The position numbers and the translations under genes are program-made. The notes under the pieces are model-generated. The model did no database searches, was not told where the DNA came from, and worked only from the letters and a program-made list of their open reading frames with translations. From Palleronia rufa (GTDB lineage Bacteria > Pseudomonadota > Alphaproteobacteria > Rhodobacterales > Rhodobacteraceae): a stretch of DNA of 64,000 nucleotides. The stretch's first letter is position 1; each line of letters opens with the position of its first letter. The stretch spans positions 62,001-126,000 of the forward strand of contig NZ_JQEY01000006.1 of assembly GCF_000743715.1 (NCBI RefSeq). The letters run 5' to 3'. Positions 8,216 to 17,641 of this stretch are shown here, piece after piece.

Positions 8216-10117
8216 TCACTCCGCCCCGGTGCCGGTCCCGGCATCCCATTCCCAGGGCCGGGTAAAATCGCCAAGGACACGGGCCACGGCGGCGTCGTCC
8301 ACGTCACCGGTGCGGCCCACGCAGGCGACGAGGCCGCGGCGCTTGTCCTCCGTGACGCGGGTGATCTCGGCGGCCAGGCCCGCCTCCGCCAGGGCGTCGT
8401 TGTAGACGCGGATGATGGCGCGGCGGCGCAGGTCGGGCTTGAACACCTTGCCCACGGCGGTCTTGGGCAGTTCGTCCAGGATCTCTATCCGCTTGGGCCA
8501 GGCGGCGCGTTCGGAGATCCGGCCCTTGGCGAAATCGCGCAGCTCGTCCTCGGTCACGGTGGCGCCGGCACAGAGTTCCACATAGGCGCAGGGGAGTTCG
8601 CCGGCATGGGCGTCGGGCTGGCCGATGGCGCCGGCCATGGCCACGGCGTCATGGCCGGCCAGCGCCTCCTCGATCTCGGCGGGGTCGATGTTGTGGCCGC
8701 CGCGGATGATCAGATCCTTGGCGCGCCCCGTGATCCAGAGATAGCCGTCGGCGTCGACGCGGCCCAGATCGCCGGTGCGCAGGAAGTCGCCATGGTAGAG
8801 GTCGCGGTTCTTGGACTGGTCGGAATAGGTATCGCCGACGATGACGCCGGGATTCGACACGCAGATCTCTCCCACCACGTCGGTGGGACATTCCCTGGCG
8901 CCGTCCGCCGTGTCGTGGAAGATCTTTACCTTCGTGTAGGGGAACGGCAGACCGACCGAGCCGATCTTCTTCTCGCCGTCGGGCGGGTTGATGGAGACGA
9001 GGCAGGTCGCCTCGGTCAGGCCGTAGCCTTCGCAGATGGTGACGCCGGCGGCTTCCTCGAACCGGCGGTAGAGCTCCACCGGAAGGGGCGAAGAGCCGCA
9101 GAAGGCGATGTTCAGCCGCGAGATGTCGGCATCGACCTTGCGCTGCATCAGCGCCGACATGGCGGTGGGCACGGTGATCATGAAGGTGATCCCGTAGCGT
9201 TCGCAGAGCTTCCAGAAGTTGTCGAACACGCCATCGCCGCGATAGCCCTGCGGCGTGGGGAACACCACATGAGCGCCCGAGGCGATGGAGGCGCCCATGA
9301 CCACCACGGCGGCGAAGACGTGGAACATGGGCAGCGGGCAGATCAGCGCGTCGGTCTCGCTGAACAGCAGCTCCTGGCCCAGCCAGCCGTTGTAGATGAT
9401 GCCCGACTGGCGGTGCTGCGCGACCTTCGGCATCCCGGTGGTACCGCCGGTGTGGAAGTTGGTGCAGATCCGGTCCGTCGCAGGATCGTCGAACTGCAGC
9501 GTCCTGGGCTGCCCGGCGAGGGCCTTGGCGAAGGACTGCACCCGGGCGTCATGGGCGACTTCGACCTTGGGGCGCATCAGCGGGACGGCCAGCTTCTTGA
9601 TCCCGGTCAGGTAGCGGTGGAGATCGACCTCCAGCACGTGGCGCACGTTCGGCGCCTCGGCCACGGCGGCGGCGGCCTTCTGGGCGACGTCGGTCTTGGG
9701 AAAGGCGCGCAGCGTGACCAACACCTTGGCGCCGGTCTCGCGCAGGATGGCGGCGATCTGGCCGGAGTCGAGCAACGGGTTGATCGGCGCGACAACGCCC
9801 GCGACCATGCCGCCGAGATAGGTCACCACCGTCTCGTTGCAGTTGGGCAGCAGGTAGGCGATCTTGTCCTGCGGCCCCACCCCGAGGTCGCGAAAGAGGT
9901 TGGCGGCCTGGGCGACCTGGGCGCGCAGGTCGGACCAGGTCAGGGTCTCGGCCTTGTCGCGGGGGTCGGAGAAGAGCTGGAAGGTGACCGCCGGCCGGTC
10001 GGCGAAGCGGTCGGCGGTGCGGGTGATCTGCTCCCAGACGGTGCGCGGGACGTCGCGCTCCGCCCAGGGGGCGACGCCCTCGATCCTGTGGCGGTCCTGT
10101 GCTGTCGCGTATCCCAT
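8216..10117 (-). CDS. acyl-CoA synthetase (AMP-forming, ANL superfamily)
   Basis: This 633-residue protein activates a carboxylic acid to the acyl-adenylate and then to acyl-CoA. Adenylation motifs are in order: TNFHTGGTTGMPK (A3, P-loop, near residue 220), EGYGLTEATC (near 363), FLRTGDLGRVDADGYLWITG (near 440) and a final LPKTAVGKVFK carrying the catalytic lysine. A good ribosome site (GGGAGG) precedes the ATG at 10117. The family uses fatty or aryl acids; chain length cannot be predicted. A second, unrelated ANL gene starts at the right end of the window. The C-terminus extends about 60 residues past the catalytic lysine motif. Confidence 0.88.
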   Translation of the reverse strand: MGYATAQDRHRIEGVAPWAERDVPRTVWEQITRTADRFADRPAVTFQLFSDPRDKAETLTWSDLRAQVAQAANLFRDLGVGPQDKIAYLLPNCNETVVTYLGGMVAGVVAPINPLLDSGQIAAILRETGAKVLVTLRAFPKTDVAQKAAAAVAEAPNVRHVLEVDLHRYLTGIKKLAVPLMRPKVEVAHDARVQSFAKALAGQPRTLQFDDPATDRICTNFHTGGTTGMPKVAQHRQSGIIYNGWLGQELLFSETDALICPLPMFHVFAAVVVMGASIASGAHVVFPTPQGYRGDGVFDNFWKLCERYGITFMITVPTAMSALMQRKVDADISRLNIAFCGSSPLPVELYRRFEEAAGVTICEGYGLTEATCLVSINPPDGEKKIGSVGLPFPYTKVKIFHDTADGARECPTDVVGEICVSNPGVIVGDTYSDQSKNRDLYHGDFLRTGDLGRVDADGYLWITGRAKDLIIRGGHNIDPAEIEEALAGHDAVAMAGAIGQPDAHAGELPCAYVELCAGATVTEDELRDFAKGRISERAAWPKRIEILDELPKTAVGKVFKPDLRRRAIIRVYNDALAEAGLAAEITRVTEDKRRGLVACVGRTGDVDDAAVARVLGDFTRPWEWDAGTGTGAE

Positions 10118-10230
10118 GGCATCCTCCCAAATGGCCGTTGGCCGACTGTCTGGCGCAGTCGGGCCATGGCGCCAAGTCTGACGCAGCGGCGCGTGAGGGC
10201 AAGCGCTAACCCGGGCGGCGGCGGCGCGGG

Positions 10231-12015
10231 CTATTCCGCGGCGAGGCCGGCGGTGAACTGGAGCCGGGCGAGGCGGGCGTAGAGGCCGCCCTCTGCCACC
10301 AGCTCGTCATGGGTGCCCTGGGCGACGATCCGTCCGGCATCGAACACCAGGATGCGGTCGGCCTTTTTCACCGTGGCCAAGCGGTGCGCGACCACCAGCG
10401 TGGTGCGGCCGCGGGCCAGGCGGTCCACGGCGCGCTGGACCAGCACCTCGGATTCGGCGTCGAGGGCGCTGGTCGCCTCATCCAGCAACAGCACGGCGGC
10501 GTCGCGCAGGATGGCGCGGGCGATGGCGACGCGCTGTTTCTGCCCCCCCGACAGCATCACGCCGCGTTCGCCCACATAGGTGTCGTAGCCCTGCGGCAGG
10601 GCCATGAGGAAATCGTGCGCGGCGGCGGCGCGGGCGGCCTCTTCCACCTCCCGGTCGGTGGCGCCGGGCCGGCCGAAGCGGATGTTGTCGCGCGCCGAGG
10701 CGGCGAAGATCACCGGATCCTGCGGGACCAGCGCGATGTGCCGGCGGAAGTCCGGGCGCGCCATGTCGCGCAGGTCCCGGCCGTCGAGCCGGATGGCGCC
10801 GGACTGCGGATCGTAAAAGCGCAGCAGAAGCTGGATGATCGTGGTCTTGCCGGCGCCGGAGGGGCCGACCAGTGCGACGGTCTCGCCGGGGGTCACGGTC
10901 AGCGACACGTCGTCCAGCGCCGCGGTCTCGCTTCGGGCGGGATAGGCGAAGGTCACGTTGTCGAAGTCGATCCGGCCCTGGGCGGCGTCGGCGTGCAGCG
11001 GCGTCGCGGGGTCGGTCACGCTGTCGGTGGCGGTCAGAAGCTCGACCAGCCGTTCGGTCGCGCCGGCGGCGCGCTGCAGCTCTCCCCAGATCTCCGACAG
11101 GGCGCCGACCGCGCCGGCCACCAGCACGGCATAGATGACGAACTGCACCAGCTCGCCCACGCTCATCGTCCCGGCGCGGACGTCGCGGGCGCCGATCCAC
11201 AGCACGCCGACGATGCCGACGAACACCAGCAGGATGACCAGCACGGTCATCAGCGCGCGGACGGCGATCCGGCGGCGGGCGGCGTCGAAGCTCTTTTCGG
11301 TGACGCGGGCGAAGGTGTCCCGGGACAGCGCCTCATGGGTGAAGGCCTGCACGGTCTGGACCGAGGACAGGGATTCGGACGCGTTGCCCGAGGATTCCGC
11401 GATCCAGTCCTGGTTCTGGCGGCTGAGGACGCGCAGGCGGCGGCCCAGCACGATGATCGGCACGACCACCAGCGGGACCAGCGCCATGACCAGCAGCGCC
11501 AGCTTGGGAGAGGTGAAGACCAGCAGGGCCAGCCCGCCGACCAGGATCAGCGCGTTGCGCAGCGCGACCGAGACCGAGGAGCCGATGACCGACAGGATCA
11601 GCGTGGTGTCGGTGGTGATGCGGCTCAGCACCTCTCCGGTCATGATCCGCTCGTAGAAGGCGGGGGACAGGCCGATGACGCGGTCGAACACGGCCTTGCG
11701 GATGTCGGCGACGACGCGCTCTCCCAGCCGGGTCACCAGGTAGTAGCGCAGGCCGGTGCCCAGGGCCATGACCGTGGCGATGGCCAGGAAGGCCAGGAAA
11801 TACTGGTCGAGGAGCGCCTCTGCGGTGGTTTCGAACCCGTCCACGACGCGGCGCACGGCGATGGGCAGCACCAGCGACACGGCGGCGGTGAAGACCAGCG
11901 CGGAGAGTGCCGCGGTCAGCATCAGCCGGTAGCGCGCCAGGAACGGCCAGAGCGCGGCCAGGGCGCCGATCTGCTTGGATCCCGGACGGTCCTGGGTGGG
12001 GCTGGGTTTGGGCAA
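10231..12015 (-). CDS. ABC exporter, fused permease and ATPase (MsbA/LmrA-like)
   Basis: This is a 594-residue half-transporter. Six membrane helices occupy about residues 30-320, followed by the nucleotide-binding domain: Walker A GPSGAGKTT, Q-loop in HIALVPQDPV, signature LSGGQKQRVAIARA, Walker B VLLLDEATSALD and H-loop VVAHRLATV. Homodimers of this type export lipids, peptides or drugs. The reading frame continues upstream through the tRNA-Gly gene, so the true start must be internal. I chose TTG at 12015, which has GGAG seven bases upstream. The substrate is unknown. Confidence 0.88.
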   Translation of the reverse strand: MPKPSPTQDRPGSKQIGALAALWPFLARYRLMLTAALSALVFTAAVSLVLPIAVRRVVDGFETTAEALLDQYFLAFLAIATVMALGTGLRYYLVTRLGERVVADIRKAVFDRVIGLSPAFYERIMTGEVLSRITTDTTLILSVIGSSVSVALRNALILVGGLALLVFTSPKLALLVMALVPLVVVPIIVLGRRLRVLSRQNQDWIAESSGNASESLSSVQTVQAFTHEALSRDTFARVTEKSFDAARRRIAVRALMTVLVILLVFVGIVGVLWIGARDVRAGTMSVGELVQFVIYAVLVAGAVGALSEIWGELQRAAGATERLVELLTATDSVTDPATPLHADAAQGRIDFDNVTFAYPARSETAALDDVSLTVTPGETVALVGPSGAGKTTIIQLLLRFYDPQSGAIRLDGRDLRDMARPDFRRHIALVPQDPVIFAASARDNIRFGRPGATDREVEEAARAAAAHDFLMALPQGYDTYVGERGVMLSGGQKQRVAIARAILRDAAVLLLDEATSALDAESEVLVQRAVDRLARGRTTLVVAHRLATVKKADRILVFDAGRIVAQGTHDELVAEGGLYARLARLQFTAGLAAE

Positions 12016-12102
12016 GACGGCGCTCCGGGCTTTCGTGGCCCCAGCGGTGTTCCACCCCCGCCGGGGCAATGCAAGCCGTCCGACCGTCGCAGCGGAGAAG
12101 GC

Positions 12103-12176
<74 letters not shown>

Positions 12177-12229
12177 GTTGCGCCGTCACGATTAGCCGCT
12201 TGCCGGGCGGTGCGCAAGCCGGGGCGCGG

Positions 12230-12667
12230 TCAGCTTTCCAGCCAGATCGTCACCGGTCCGTCGTTGACCAGCGCCACCCGCATGTCGGCGCCGAAGCGGC
12301 CCTTGGCGGTGGGGATCCCCAGCGCCGCCAGCGCGGCGGCCACCCGGTCGCAGAGCGCGCGGGCCAGATCCGGCGCGGCGGCGGCCGAAAAGCCGGGCCG
12401 GTTCCCGCGCGCGGTGTCGGCGGCCAGGGTGAACTGGCTGACCACCAGCGCCGCCCCGCCGGTGTCGGCCAGGGACCGGTTCATCCGGCCGGCGTCGTCA
12501 CGGAACATGCGCAGCCGCGCGATCCGGCCGGCGAGCGCGTCCGCCGCCACCCCGTCGTCGCCCCGCATGGCGCAGACGAGGATCAGCGCGCCGGGTCCGA
12601 TGGCCGCGATGCGGGTGCCGTCCACCGTGACCGACGCCTCGCTCACCCGTTGCAGAACTGCGCGCAT
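12230..12667 (-). CDS. dtd: D-aminoacyl-tRNA deacylase
   Basis: This is a 145-residue protein, the normal length for Dtd, which removes D-amino acids (and glycine from tRNA-Ala) wrongly attached to tRNA. Family motifs are [13 protein letters not shown] at the start, [17 protein letters not shown] (catalytic SQxT loop, near residue 80) and [11 protein letters not shown] at the end, which holds the cross-subunit Gly-Pro motif. GGAGGAG lies just before the ATG at 12667. Its position beside tRNA-Gly is probably chance. Confidence 0.95.
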   Translation of the reverse strand: MRAVLQRVSEASVTVDGTRIAAIGPGALILVCAMRGDDGVAADALAGRIARLRMFRDDAGRMNRSLADTGGAALVVSQFTLAADTARGNRPGFSAAAAPDLARALCDRVAAALAALGIPTAKGRFGADMRVALVNDGPVTIWLES

Positions 12668-12789
12668 GGGACTCCTCCGATCCTGTCCGGCCCCGACCAT
12701 AGTCGCGCCGGGCGGCGGCGCACAGGGGGCGGGCTGGCCCGTGGCGGTGTTTGCGGCTACCTCTGTCCAGGAGGTCAGGGAGGGCACGC

Positions 12790-14016
12790 ATGTTTCTGGG
12801 AGCGACCGACAGGGTCCGGCCGTTGATCGACCGGGTGGCCGCGATGATCGCGGATGAGATCGCCCCGCTGGATGCGGAGTACCACGCCGAAGTGGGGCGG
12901 CATCCGTCGGGCGATCCGTTCGCGCTGACCGAACGGCAGGTCGAGATCCTCGACGGGCTGAAATCCCGCGCGAGGGAGCGGGGCCTGTGGAACTTCTGGC
13001 TGACCGGCAGCGATGCCGGCTACGGGCTGAGCACGGTGGAATACGCCCATCTGGCCGAGGAGATGGGCAAGGTTCCCATCGCCGCGGAGGTGTTCAACTG
13101 CTCGGCCCCCGATACCGGCAACATGGAGGTGTTCGAGCGCTACGGAACGCAGGCGCACAAGACGCGCTGGCTGGCGCCGCTGCTGGAGGGGCGGATCCGC
13201 TCTGCCTATCTGATGACCGAGCCGGACGTGGCGTCCTCTGACGCCACGCAGATCGCCATGGCGGCGGTGCGGGAGGGCGGGGACTACGTCCTGGACGGTG
13301 AGAAATGGTGGGCCAGCGGGGCGGGGGATCCGCGCTGCGCGGTCTATATCGTGATGGCCCGCACCGATCCCGACGGCCCGCGCCACGCGCGCCATTCCAT
13401 GTTCGTCGTCGCCGCCGACACCCCCGGCATAGAGATCCTGCGCCCGATGCGCGTCTTCGGCGACCCGGACGCGCCGCACGGCCACATGCACATCCGCTTC
13501 ACCGGCGTGCGCGTCGCCGCCGACGATCTGATCCTGGGCGCGGGCCGCGGCTTCGAGGTGGCGCAGGGCCGGCTGGGTCCGGGACGCATCCACCACTGCA
13601 TGCGCGCGATCGGCCAGGCCGAGGCGGCGCTGGCCCTGATGTGCCGCCGGGCGCTGTCGCGCGAGGCGTTCGGCAAGCCGCTGGCGGAACTGGGCGCGAA
13701 TTACGACATCATCGCCAACGCCCGCATGGAGATCGAGCAGGCGCGGCTTCTGTGCCTCAAGGCGGCCTGGATGATGGACACCGAAGGCACGCGCGCGGCG
13801 CAGCCCTGGATCAGCCAGATCAAGGTGGTCGCCCCGCTGATGGCGCTGAAGGTCGTGGACGAGGCGATCCAGATGCACGGCGGTCAGGGCATCAGCCAGG
13901 ACACGCCCCTGGCGCGGATGTGGACGCATCTGCGCACCCTGCGCTTTGCCGACGGTCCCGACGCGGTGCACCGCCGGCAGGTGGCGCGTCACGAGCTGAG
14001 GACGTACCGCACATGA
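12790..14016 (+). CDS. acyl-CoA dehydrogenase (ACAD10/11-like)
   Basis: This is a 408-residue flavoprotein. It shows the FAD-binding region [16 protein letters not shown] (near residue 143), [28 protein letters not shown] and [17 protein letters not shown] near the C-terminus. The [10 protein letters not shown] and [10 protein letters not shown] variants are typical of the ACAD10/ACAD11 branch rather than short-chain enzymes. The gene is the first of three overlapping genes (ATGA with a kinase-like gene, then an SDR). In the related animal proteins the kinase and dehydrogenase domains are fused and act on 4-hydroxyacyl-CoAs. A role in hydroxy-fatty-acid breakdown is therefore inferred. Confidence 0.88.
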   Translation: MFLGATDRVRPLIDRVAAMIADEIAPLDAEYHAEVGRHPSGDPFALTERQVEILDGLKSRARERGLWNFWLTGSDAGYGLSTVEYAHLAEEMGKVPIAAEVFNCSAPDTGNMEVFERYGTQAHKTRWLAPLLEGRIRSAYLMTEPDVASSDATQIAMAAVREGGDYVLDGEKWWASGAGDPRCAVYIVMARTDPDGPRHARHSMFVVAADTPGIEILRPMRVFGDPDAPHGHMHIRFTGVRVAADDLILGAGRGFEVAQGRLGPGRIHHCMRAIGQAEAALALMCRRALSREAFGKPLAELGANYDIIANARMEIEQARLLCLKAAWMMDTEGTRAAQPWISQIKVVAPLMALKVVDEAIQMHGGQGISQDTPLARMWTHLRTLRFADGPDAVHRRQVARHELRTYRT

Positions 14017-15032
14017 GCGATCTGATCGACGAGGGCGCCGTGGCGCGCTGGCTGGACGGGCAAGGGATCGCCCTCAACGGCGCGCTGACCGCGCAGCGGC
14101 TGACCGGCGGGCAGTCGAACCCGACCTTCCTGCTCTGCGCCGGGGACCGCCGCATGGTGCTGCGCCGCAAGCCGCCGGGGGATCTGCTGAAGTCGGCCCA
14201 TGCGGTGGACCGGGAGTTCCGCGTGATGCGGGCGCTCGCCGACAGCGCGGTGCCGGTGCCGCGGATGCTGGCGCTCTGCGAGGATGAGAGCGTCATCGGC
14301 AAGATGTTCTACGTCATGGATCACGTGGAGGGGCGCAGCTTCGACGACCCTAGGGTGCCCGGGGTGGACCGCGCGGCGCGCGCGGCGATCTACGATGAGC
14401 TGGCGCGGGTGCTGGCGGCGATCCACGGCGTCGATGTCGCGGCGGCGGGACTGGAGGACTACGGACCCGAAGGCGACTATTTCGCCCGGCAGATCGGCCG
14501 CTGGACCAAGCAGTACCGCGCGTCCGAGACGGGAACGGTGCCGGACATGGACCGGCTGATCGACTGGCTCGACGCGAATCGCCCGCCCGACGACGGCCGG
14601 CGGACCCTGGTCCACGGCGACTACCGGATCGACAACCTGCTGTTCGCGCCGGACGCGGCCCGGGCGGTGGCGGTGCTGGACTGGGAGCTGTCCACCCTGG
14701 GCCATCCCTTCGCGGATCTGGCCGCGCTGCTGATGCAATGGCGGATGCCGGCGGGGCCGGAGGGGCGCGGGCTGGCCGGCGTGGACCGCGACGCGCTTGG
14801 CATCCCCGCCGACGCGGCCTTCGTTGAGACCTACGCCGCACGGATGGGAATAGCGGAGATGCCGGCGATGAATTTCTATCTGGCCTTCGCGTTCTTCCGC
14901 ATGGGCGCGATCCTGCAGGGGGTCAAGAAACGCGCGCTGGACGGCAATGCCAGCGACCCCGAGCGCGGTCTGAAACTGGGCGAGAACGTGCCGCTCTTCG
15001 CCGCCGGCGGGCTGGAGGCCGCCCGTGGCTGA
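14013..15032 (+). CDS. APH-fold phosphotransferase (ACAD10/11 kinase-domain or LvaA-like)
   Basis: This 339-residue protein has the aminoglycoside-phosphotransferase fold: GGQSNPTFLL (nucleotide loop, near residue 31), VLRRKPPG carrying the ATP-binding lysine, the catalytic LVHGDYRIDNLLF (near 203) and metal-binding VLDWELSTLGHPFADLA (near 222). It is not an antibiotic kinase by context: it overlaps an acyl-CoA dehydrogenase gene by ATGA and is followed by an SDR. The kinase domain of animal ACAD10/11 and bacterial LvaA phosphorylate the 4-hydroxyl of a hydroxyacyl-CoA so that the dehydrogenase-like partner can remove it. I infer the same here. Confidence 0.85.
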   Translation: MSDLIDEGAVARWLDGQGIALNGALTAQRLTGGQSNPTFLLCAGDRRMVLRRKPPGDLLKSAHAVDREFRVMRALADSAVPVPRMLALCEDESVIGKMFYVMDHVEGRSFDDPRVPGVDRAARAAIYDELARVLAAIHGVDVAAAGLEDYGPEGDYFARQIGRWTKQYRASETGTVPDMDRLIDWLDANRPPDDGRRTLVHGDYRIDNLLFAPDAARAVAVLDWELSTLGHPFADLAALLMQWRMPAGPEGRGLAGVDRDALGIPADAAFVETYAARMGIAEMPAMNFYLAFAFFRMGAILQGVKKRALDGNASDPERGLKLGENVPLFAAGGLEAARG

Positions 15033-15792
15033 GGGATTCGCGGGCCTGTCGGTGCTGCTGACCGGCGCCGCCTCCGGGCTGGGGGCGGCGGCGGCGCGGG
15101 CCTTCGCCGGGCAGGGCGCGCGGCTGACGCTGGTCGATCTGGACCCCGGTGTAGAGTCGGTGGCGGCCCCCCTGGGCGCCCGCGCGGTCGTGGCGGACGT
15201 CAGCGACGAGGCGGCGGCGCGGGACATGGTGGCTGCCGTGCTGGACGCGCACGGGCGGATCGACGTCGCCGTGAACAATGCCGGGATCGGCGGTGCGATG
15301 GCGCCGCTCACGGCGATCCCGGTCGAGGAATTCGATCGGATCATGGCGGTCAACGCGCGCGGCGTGTTCCTGGGCATGAAACACCAGCTGCCGCCGATGA
15401 TCGCGGCGGGCAAGGGCGCGATCCTGAACGTGGCTTCCGCCGCGGGGCTGGTGGGCGCGGGACGGCTGGCGGCCTATGCGGCGTCGAAACACGCGGTGGT
15501 CGGGCTGACCCGCTCGGCGGCGGATGAGGTCGCGCGGCACGGGATCCGGGTCAATGCGCTCTGCCCGTCGTTCACCGCAACACCGCTGTTCGAGGCGATG
15601 GCCGACGGGATCGCGGAGCGGCACGGGGTGTCGCGCGGCGACGCGACGGCCCGGACGCTGTCGCGGGTTCCCATGGGCCGGATCGCGGCCCCCGGGGAGA
15701 TCGTGCAGGCGATGCTCTGGGCCTGCGCGCCGGACAACACGTTCTTCACCGGACAGGCGCTGGCGCTGGACGGAGGGCTGACGGCGGTCTGA
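15025..15792 (+). CDS. short-chain dehydrogenase/reductase (SDR)
   Basis: This is a 255-residue classical SDR: NAD(P)-binding TGAASGLGAA near residue 13, NNAGIGG near 88, the active-site Tyr/Lys in YAASKHA near 152, and a C-terminal GQALALDGGL. An acidic residue after the second strand (LVDLDPG) suggests NAD rather than NADP. The start is GTG at 15025 with GGAGG upstream, overlapping the kinase-like gene by 8 bases. It is the third gene of the putative hydroxyacyl-CoA operon and probably oxidises a hydroxyacyl intermediate. Confidence 0.87.
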   Translation: MAEGFAGLSVLLTGAASGLGAAAARAFAGQGARLTLVDLDPGVESVAAPLGARAVVADVSDEAAARDMVAAVLDAHGRIDVAVNNAGIGGAMAPLTAIPVEEFDRIMAVNARGVFLGMKHQLPPMIAAGKGAILNVASAAGLVGAGRLAAYAASKHAVVGLTRSAADEVARHGIRVNALCPSFTATPLFEAMADGIAERHGVSRGDATARTLSRVPMGRIAAPGEIVQAMLWACAPDNTFFTGQALALDGGLTAV

Positions 15793-15840
15793 CGCCGCAC
15801 GGCCCCGCCCCCTTGGCACGCTCGGCGGCTCCGGCCGCAC

Positions 15841-16509
15841 CGGGGAGTCCGGATACCTCATAAGGTGTTCGCCGCCGTTGGTCCGCATGTCAGGATGCTG
15901 TTCAGCCTGCGCGAACCGGCCAACCGGGCGCTCTTGAATACCGGTTTCCTGCTGCGCAGCGGACGGACGCACCTGAGCCTTGAGGCGGCGCGTGGGTCGA
16001 ACGGCCGATCGTCCGCCGTTCGGGCCCTCGCGCCCGGCTGCGGGGGGTCCGCGACGCGCTGGGCGCGGACCGCCTGCCGGTGACCGTGTGCGCGCGGTTC
16101 CTCGCCGACCGCCGGGACCATACGGCGGGCCTGCCGGCTGTCCGGACCCGCCGCCGATGGCGCTGGACGGTGCCGAGACATGGCACAACCGCACGTGGAC
16201 TCCGCGCCGTTGGAACACGATGTTGCGACTGAACCGGATCGGGCGGTCCCGGTCCGCGCCCGCAACGCGCGTCCTTGCGCGGCCCATGGACCGCTGCGAT
16301 TGCGGCTGGACGACCGGGCCTGTCGGCGCTGGTGCCGGTCCGCGTCGGCGCGGATTGCGCCCGAGGATACGCCGCACGTGGAGATGCGGAGCGCCACGCG
16401 AACGTCTCTGCGCCGTCACCTTCCGGACCGCGGCGCGGGCCTGTCGGACCTGCACCGCCGGATCCCGGGACGGGTCCGGGCGGGCTTCACGGGCCATAAC
16501 CTGCGGTAA
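15841..16509 (+). pseudogene. decayed sulfotransferase gene
   Basis: Three frames carry pieces of one sulfotransferase in the right order. Around 15865-15996 the sequence reads HVRMLFSLREPANRALLNTG and SGRTHLSLEAA, resembling the PAPS 3'-phosphate loop (R-[ED]-P-x-x-R-A) and the following helix. Around 16041-16150 another frame reads VRDALGADRL and FLADRRDH, the usual second conserved block. Near 16380-16509 a third frame gives MRSATRTSLRRHL and LSDLHRRIPGR, as at the family C-terminus. At least two frameshifts and lost conserved residues make a working product unlikely. It directly precedes the GH16 gene of the exopolysaccharide locus. The left limit is approximate. Confidence 0.6.
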
Positions 16510-16605
16510 CCATGTCGGCGCGGACGGTCTTGTTGCATTCGGCAGGCTTGCCTAGATTGTCGGCCGCGGGCGTCCGGAACCCGTTGCTACATAGGCGATC
16601 CTGTC

Positions 16606-17460
16606 ATGCGCGCCCCTGTCGGCCTTGTCCTGGCGTTCTGCGCCGCCCTGTCCGCACCCGCCCGGGCCCAGCAGGCCGCGGGCGACGCGGACGCAACCGA
16701 CGGCGTCCGGGCGGACGGCGCCTTCTTCGACGGGTTCGACGGGCTCGACCGCGACAGGTGGTATGTCTCCGACGGCTGGACGAACGGCGACCATCAGAGT
16801 TGTCTGTGGCAGCAGGACCGCGTCCGCGTCGCGGACGGCCGGCTGCGGCTGTCGCTGGAGTCCTTGCCCGGAGGCGATCCGCCGCTGGCCTGCGCCGAGA
16901 TCCAGTCCAACGCGCGCTTCGCCTACGGCACGTTCGAGGCGCGGATGAAGGTGCCCTATGCGGTCGGCCTGAACGCCAATATGTTCACCTACATCGGTCC
17001 GCCCCAGAACAAGCCGCACCAGGAGATCGACTTCGAGTTCATCGCGCCCGACGGGCCGTCGCTGCAGACCAACGTGCATTTCGACGGGCAGGATCCGCGT
17101 CCGGAGCTTCTGGAGATGGAAGAAGACGGCGCGTTCCGCACCTATTCGATGATCTGGGAGCCGGAGCGGATCCGCTGGTTCATCGACGGGGTCCAGATCC
17201 GCGAAGCGCGCGGCGGCAGCATCCCGGACGAGGCGCAGAAGCTCTATCTGAGCCTGTGGTCCAGCGACCGGCTGACCGGCTGGATGGGCGATTTCGAGGC
17301 CCGGAATGCGCCGCAGGTGCTGGAGGTCGACTGGGTGGCCTACAGCCCGCCGGGGTCGGACTGCCGGTTCGAGGGGTCGGTGCTGTGCGGCGACGCCGCG
17401 GCGGACCGGCGGGACGGCGCCGACGCGGGCGACCCGGGCGGGGCGCGTCCGGAAGGCTGA
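16606..17460 (+). CDS. glycoside hydrolase family 16 (ExoK/ExsH-like glycanase)
   Basis: This is a 284-residue secreted enzyme with a signal peptide ending near ARAQQ (residue 22). The GH16 catalytic motif EIDFEF is near residue 140, with the two glutamates acting as nucleophile and acid/base. Supporting motifs are GTFEARMKVPYA, NVHFDGQD, YSMIWEPERIRWFIDG and the closing EVDWVAYSP. In succinoglycan producers, ExoK and ExsH cut nascent polymer to adjust chain length, and this gene heads the second exo locus. The last 35 residues after a Cys pair (CRFEGSVLC) are Asp/Ala/Gly-rich and probably disordered. Confidence 0.9.
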   Translation: MRAPVGLVLAFCAALSAPARAQQAAGDADATDGVRADGAFFDGFDGLDRDRWYVSDGWTNGDHQSCLWQQDRVRVADGRLRLSLESLPGGDPPLACAEIQSNARFAYGTFEARMKVPYAVGLNANMFTYIGPPQNKPHQEIDFEFIAPDGPSLQTNVHFDGQDPRPELLEMEEDGAFRTYSMIWEPERIRWFIDGVQIREARGGSIPDEAQKLYLSLWSSDRLTGWMGDFEARNAPQVLEVDWVAYSPPGSDCRFEGSVLCGDAAADRRDGADAGDPGGARPEG

Positions 17461-17641
17461 CGCTTTCGGATAATCCCGGTGTGATATGGCCAGGATCGGG
17501 CCGCGGGACTTGCGGCGCGGCCCGATTGCGGCCACGAGCGCGGTGGACCGGGCCTCCGGCCGCAGCCCGGAAGGCACCCCCCGGGCCGCGGCGGCGACGA
17601 CACGGCGCCACGGCCAGGATACGGAACGAGGAAGACCGACG

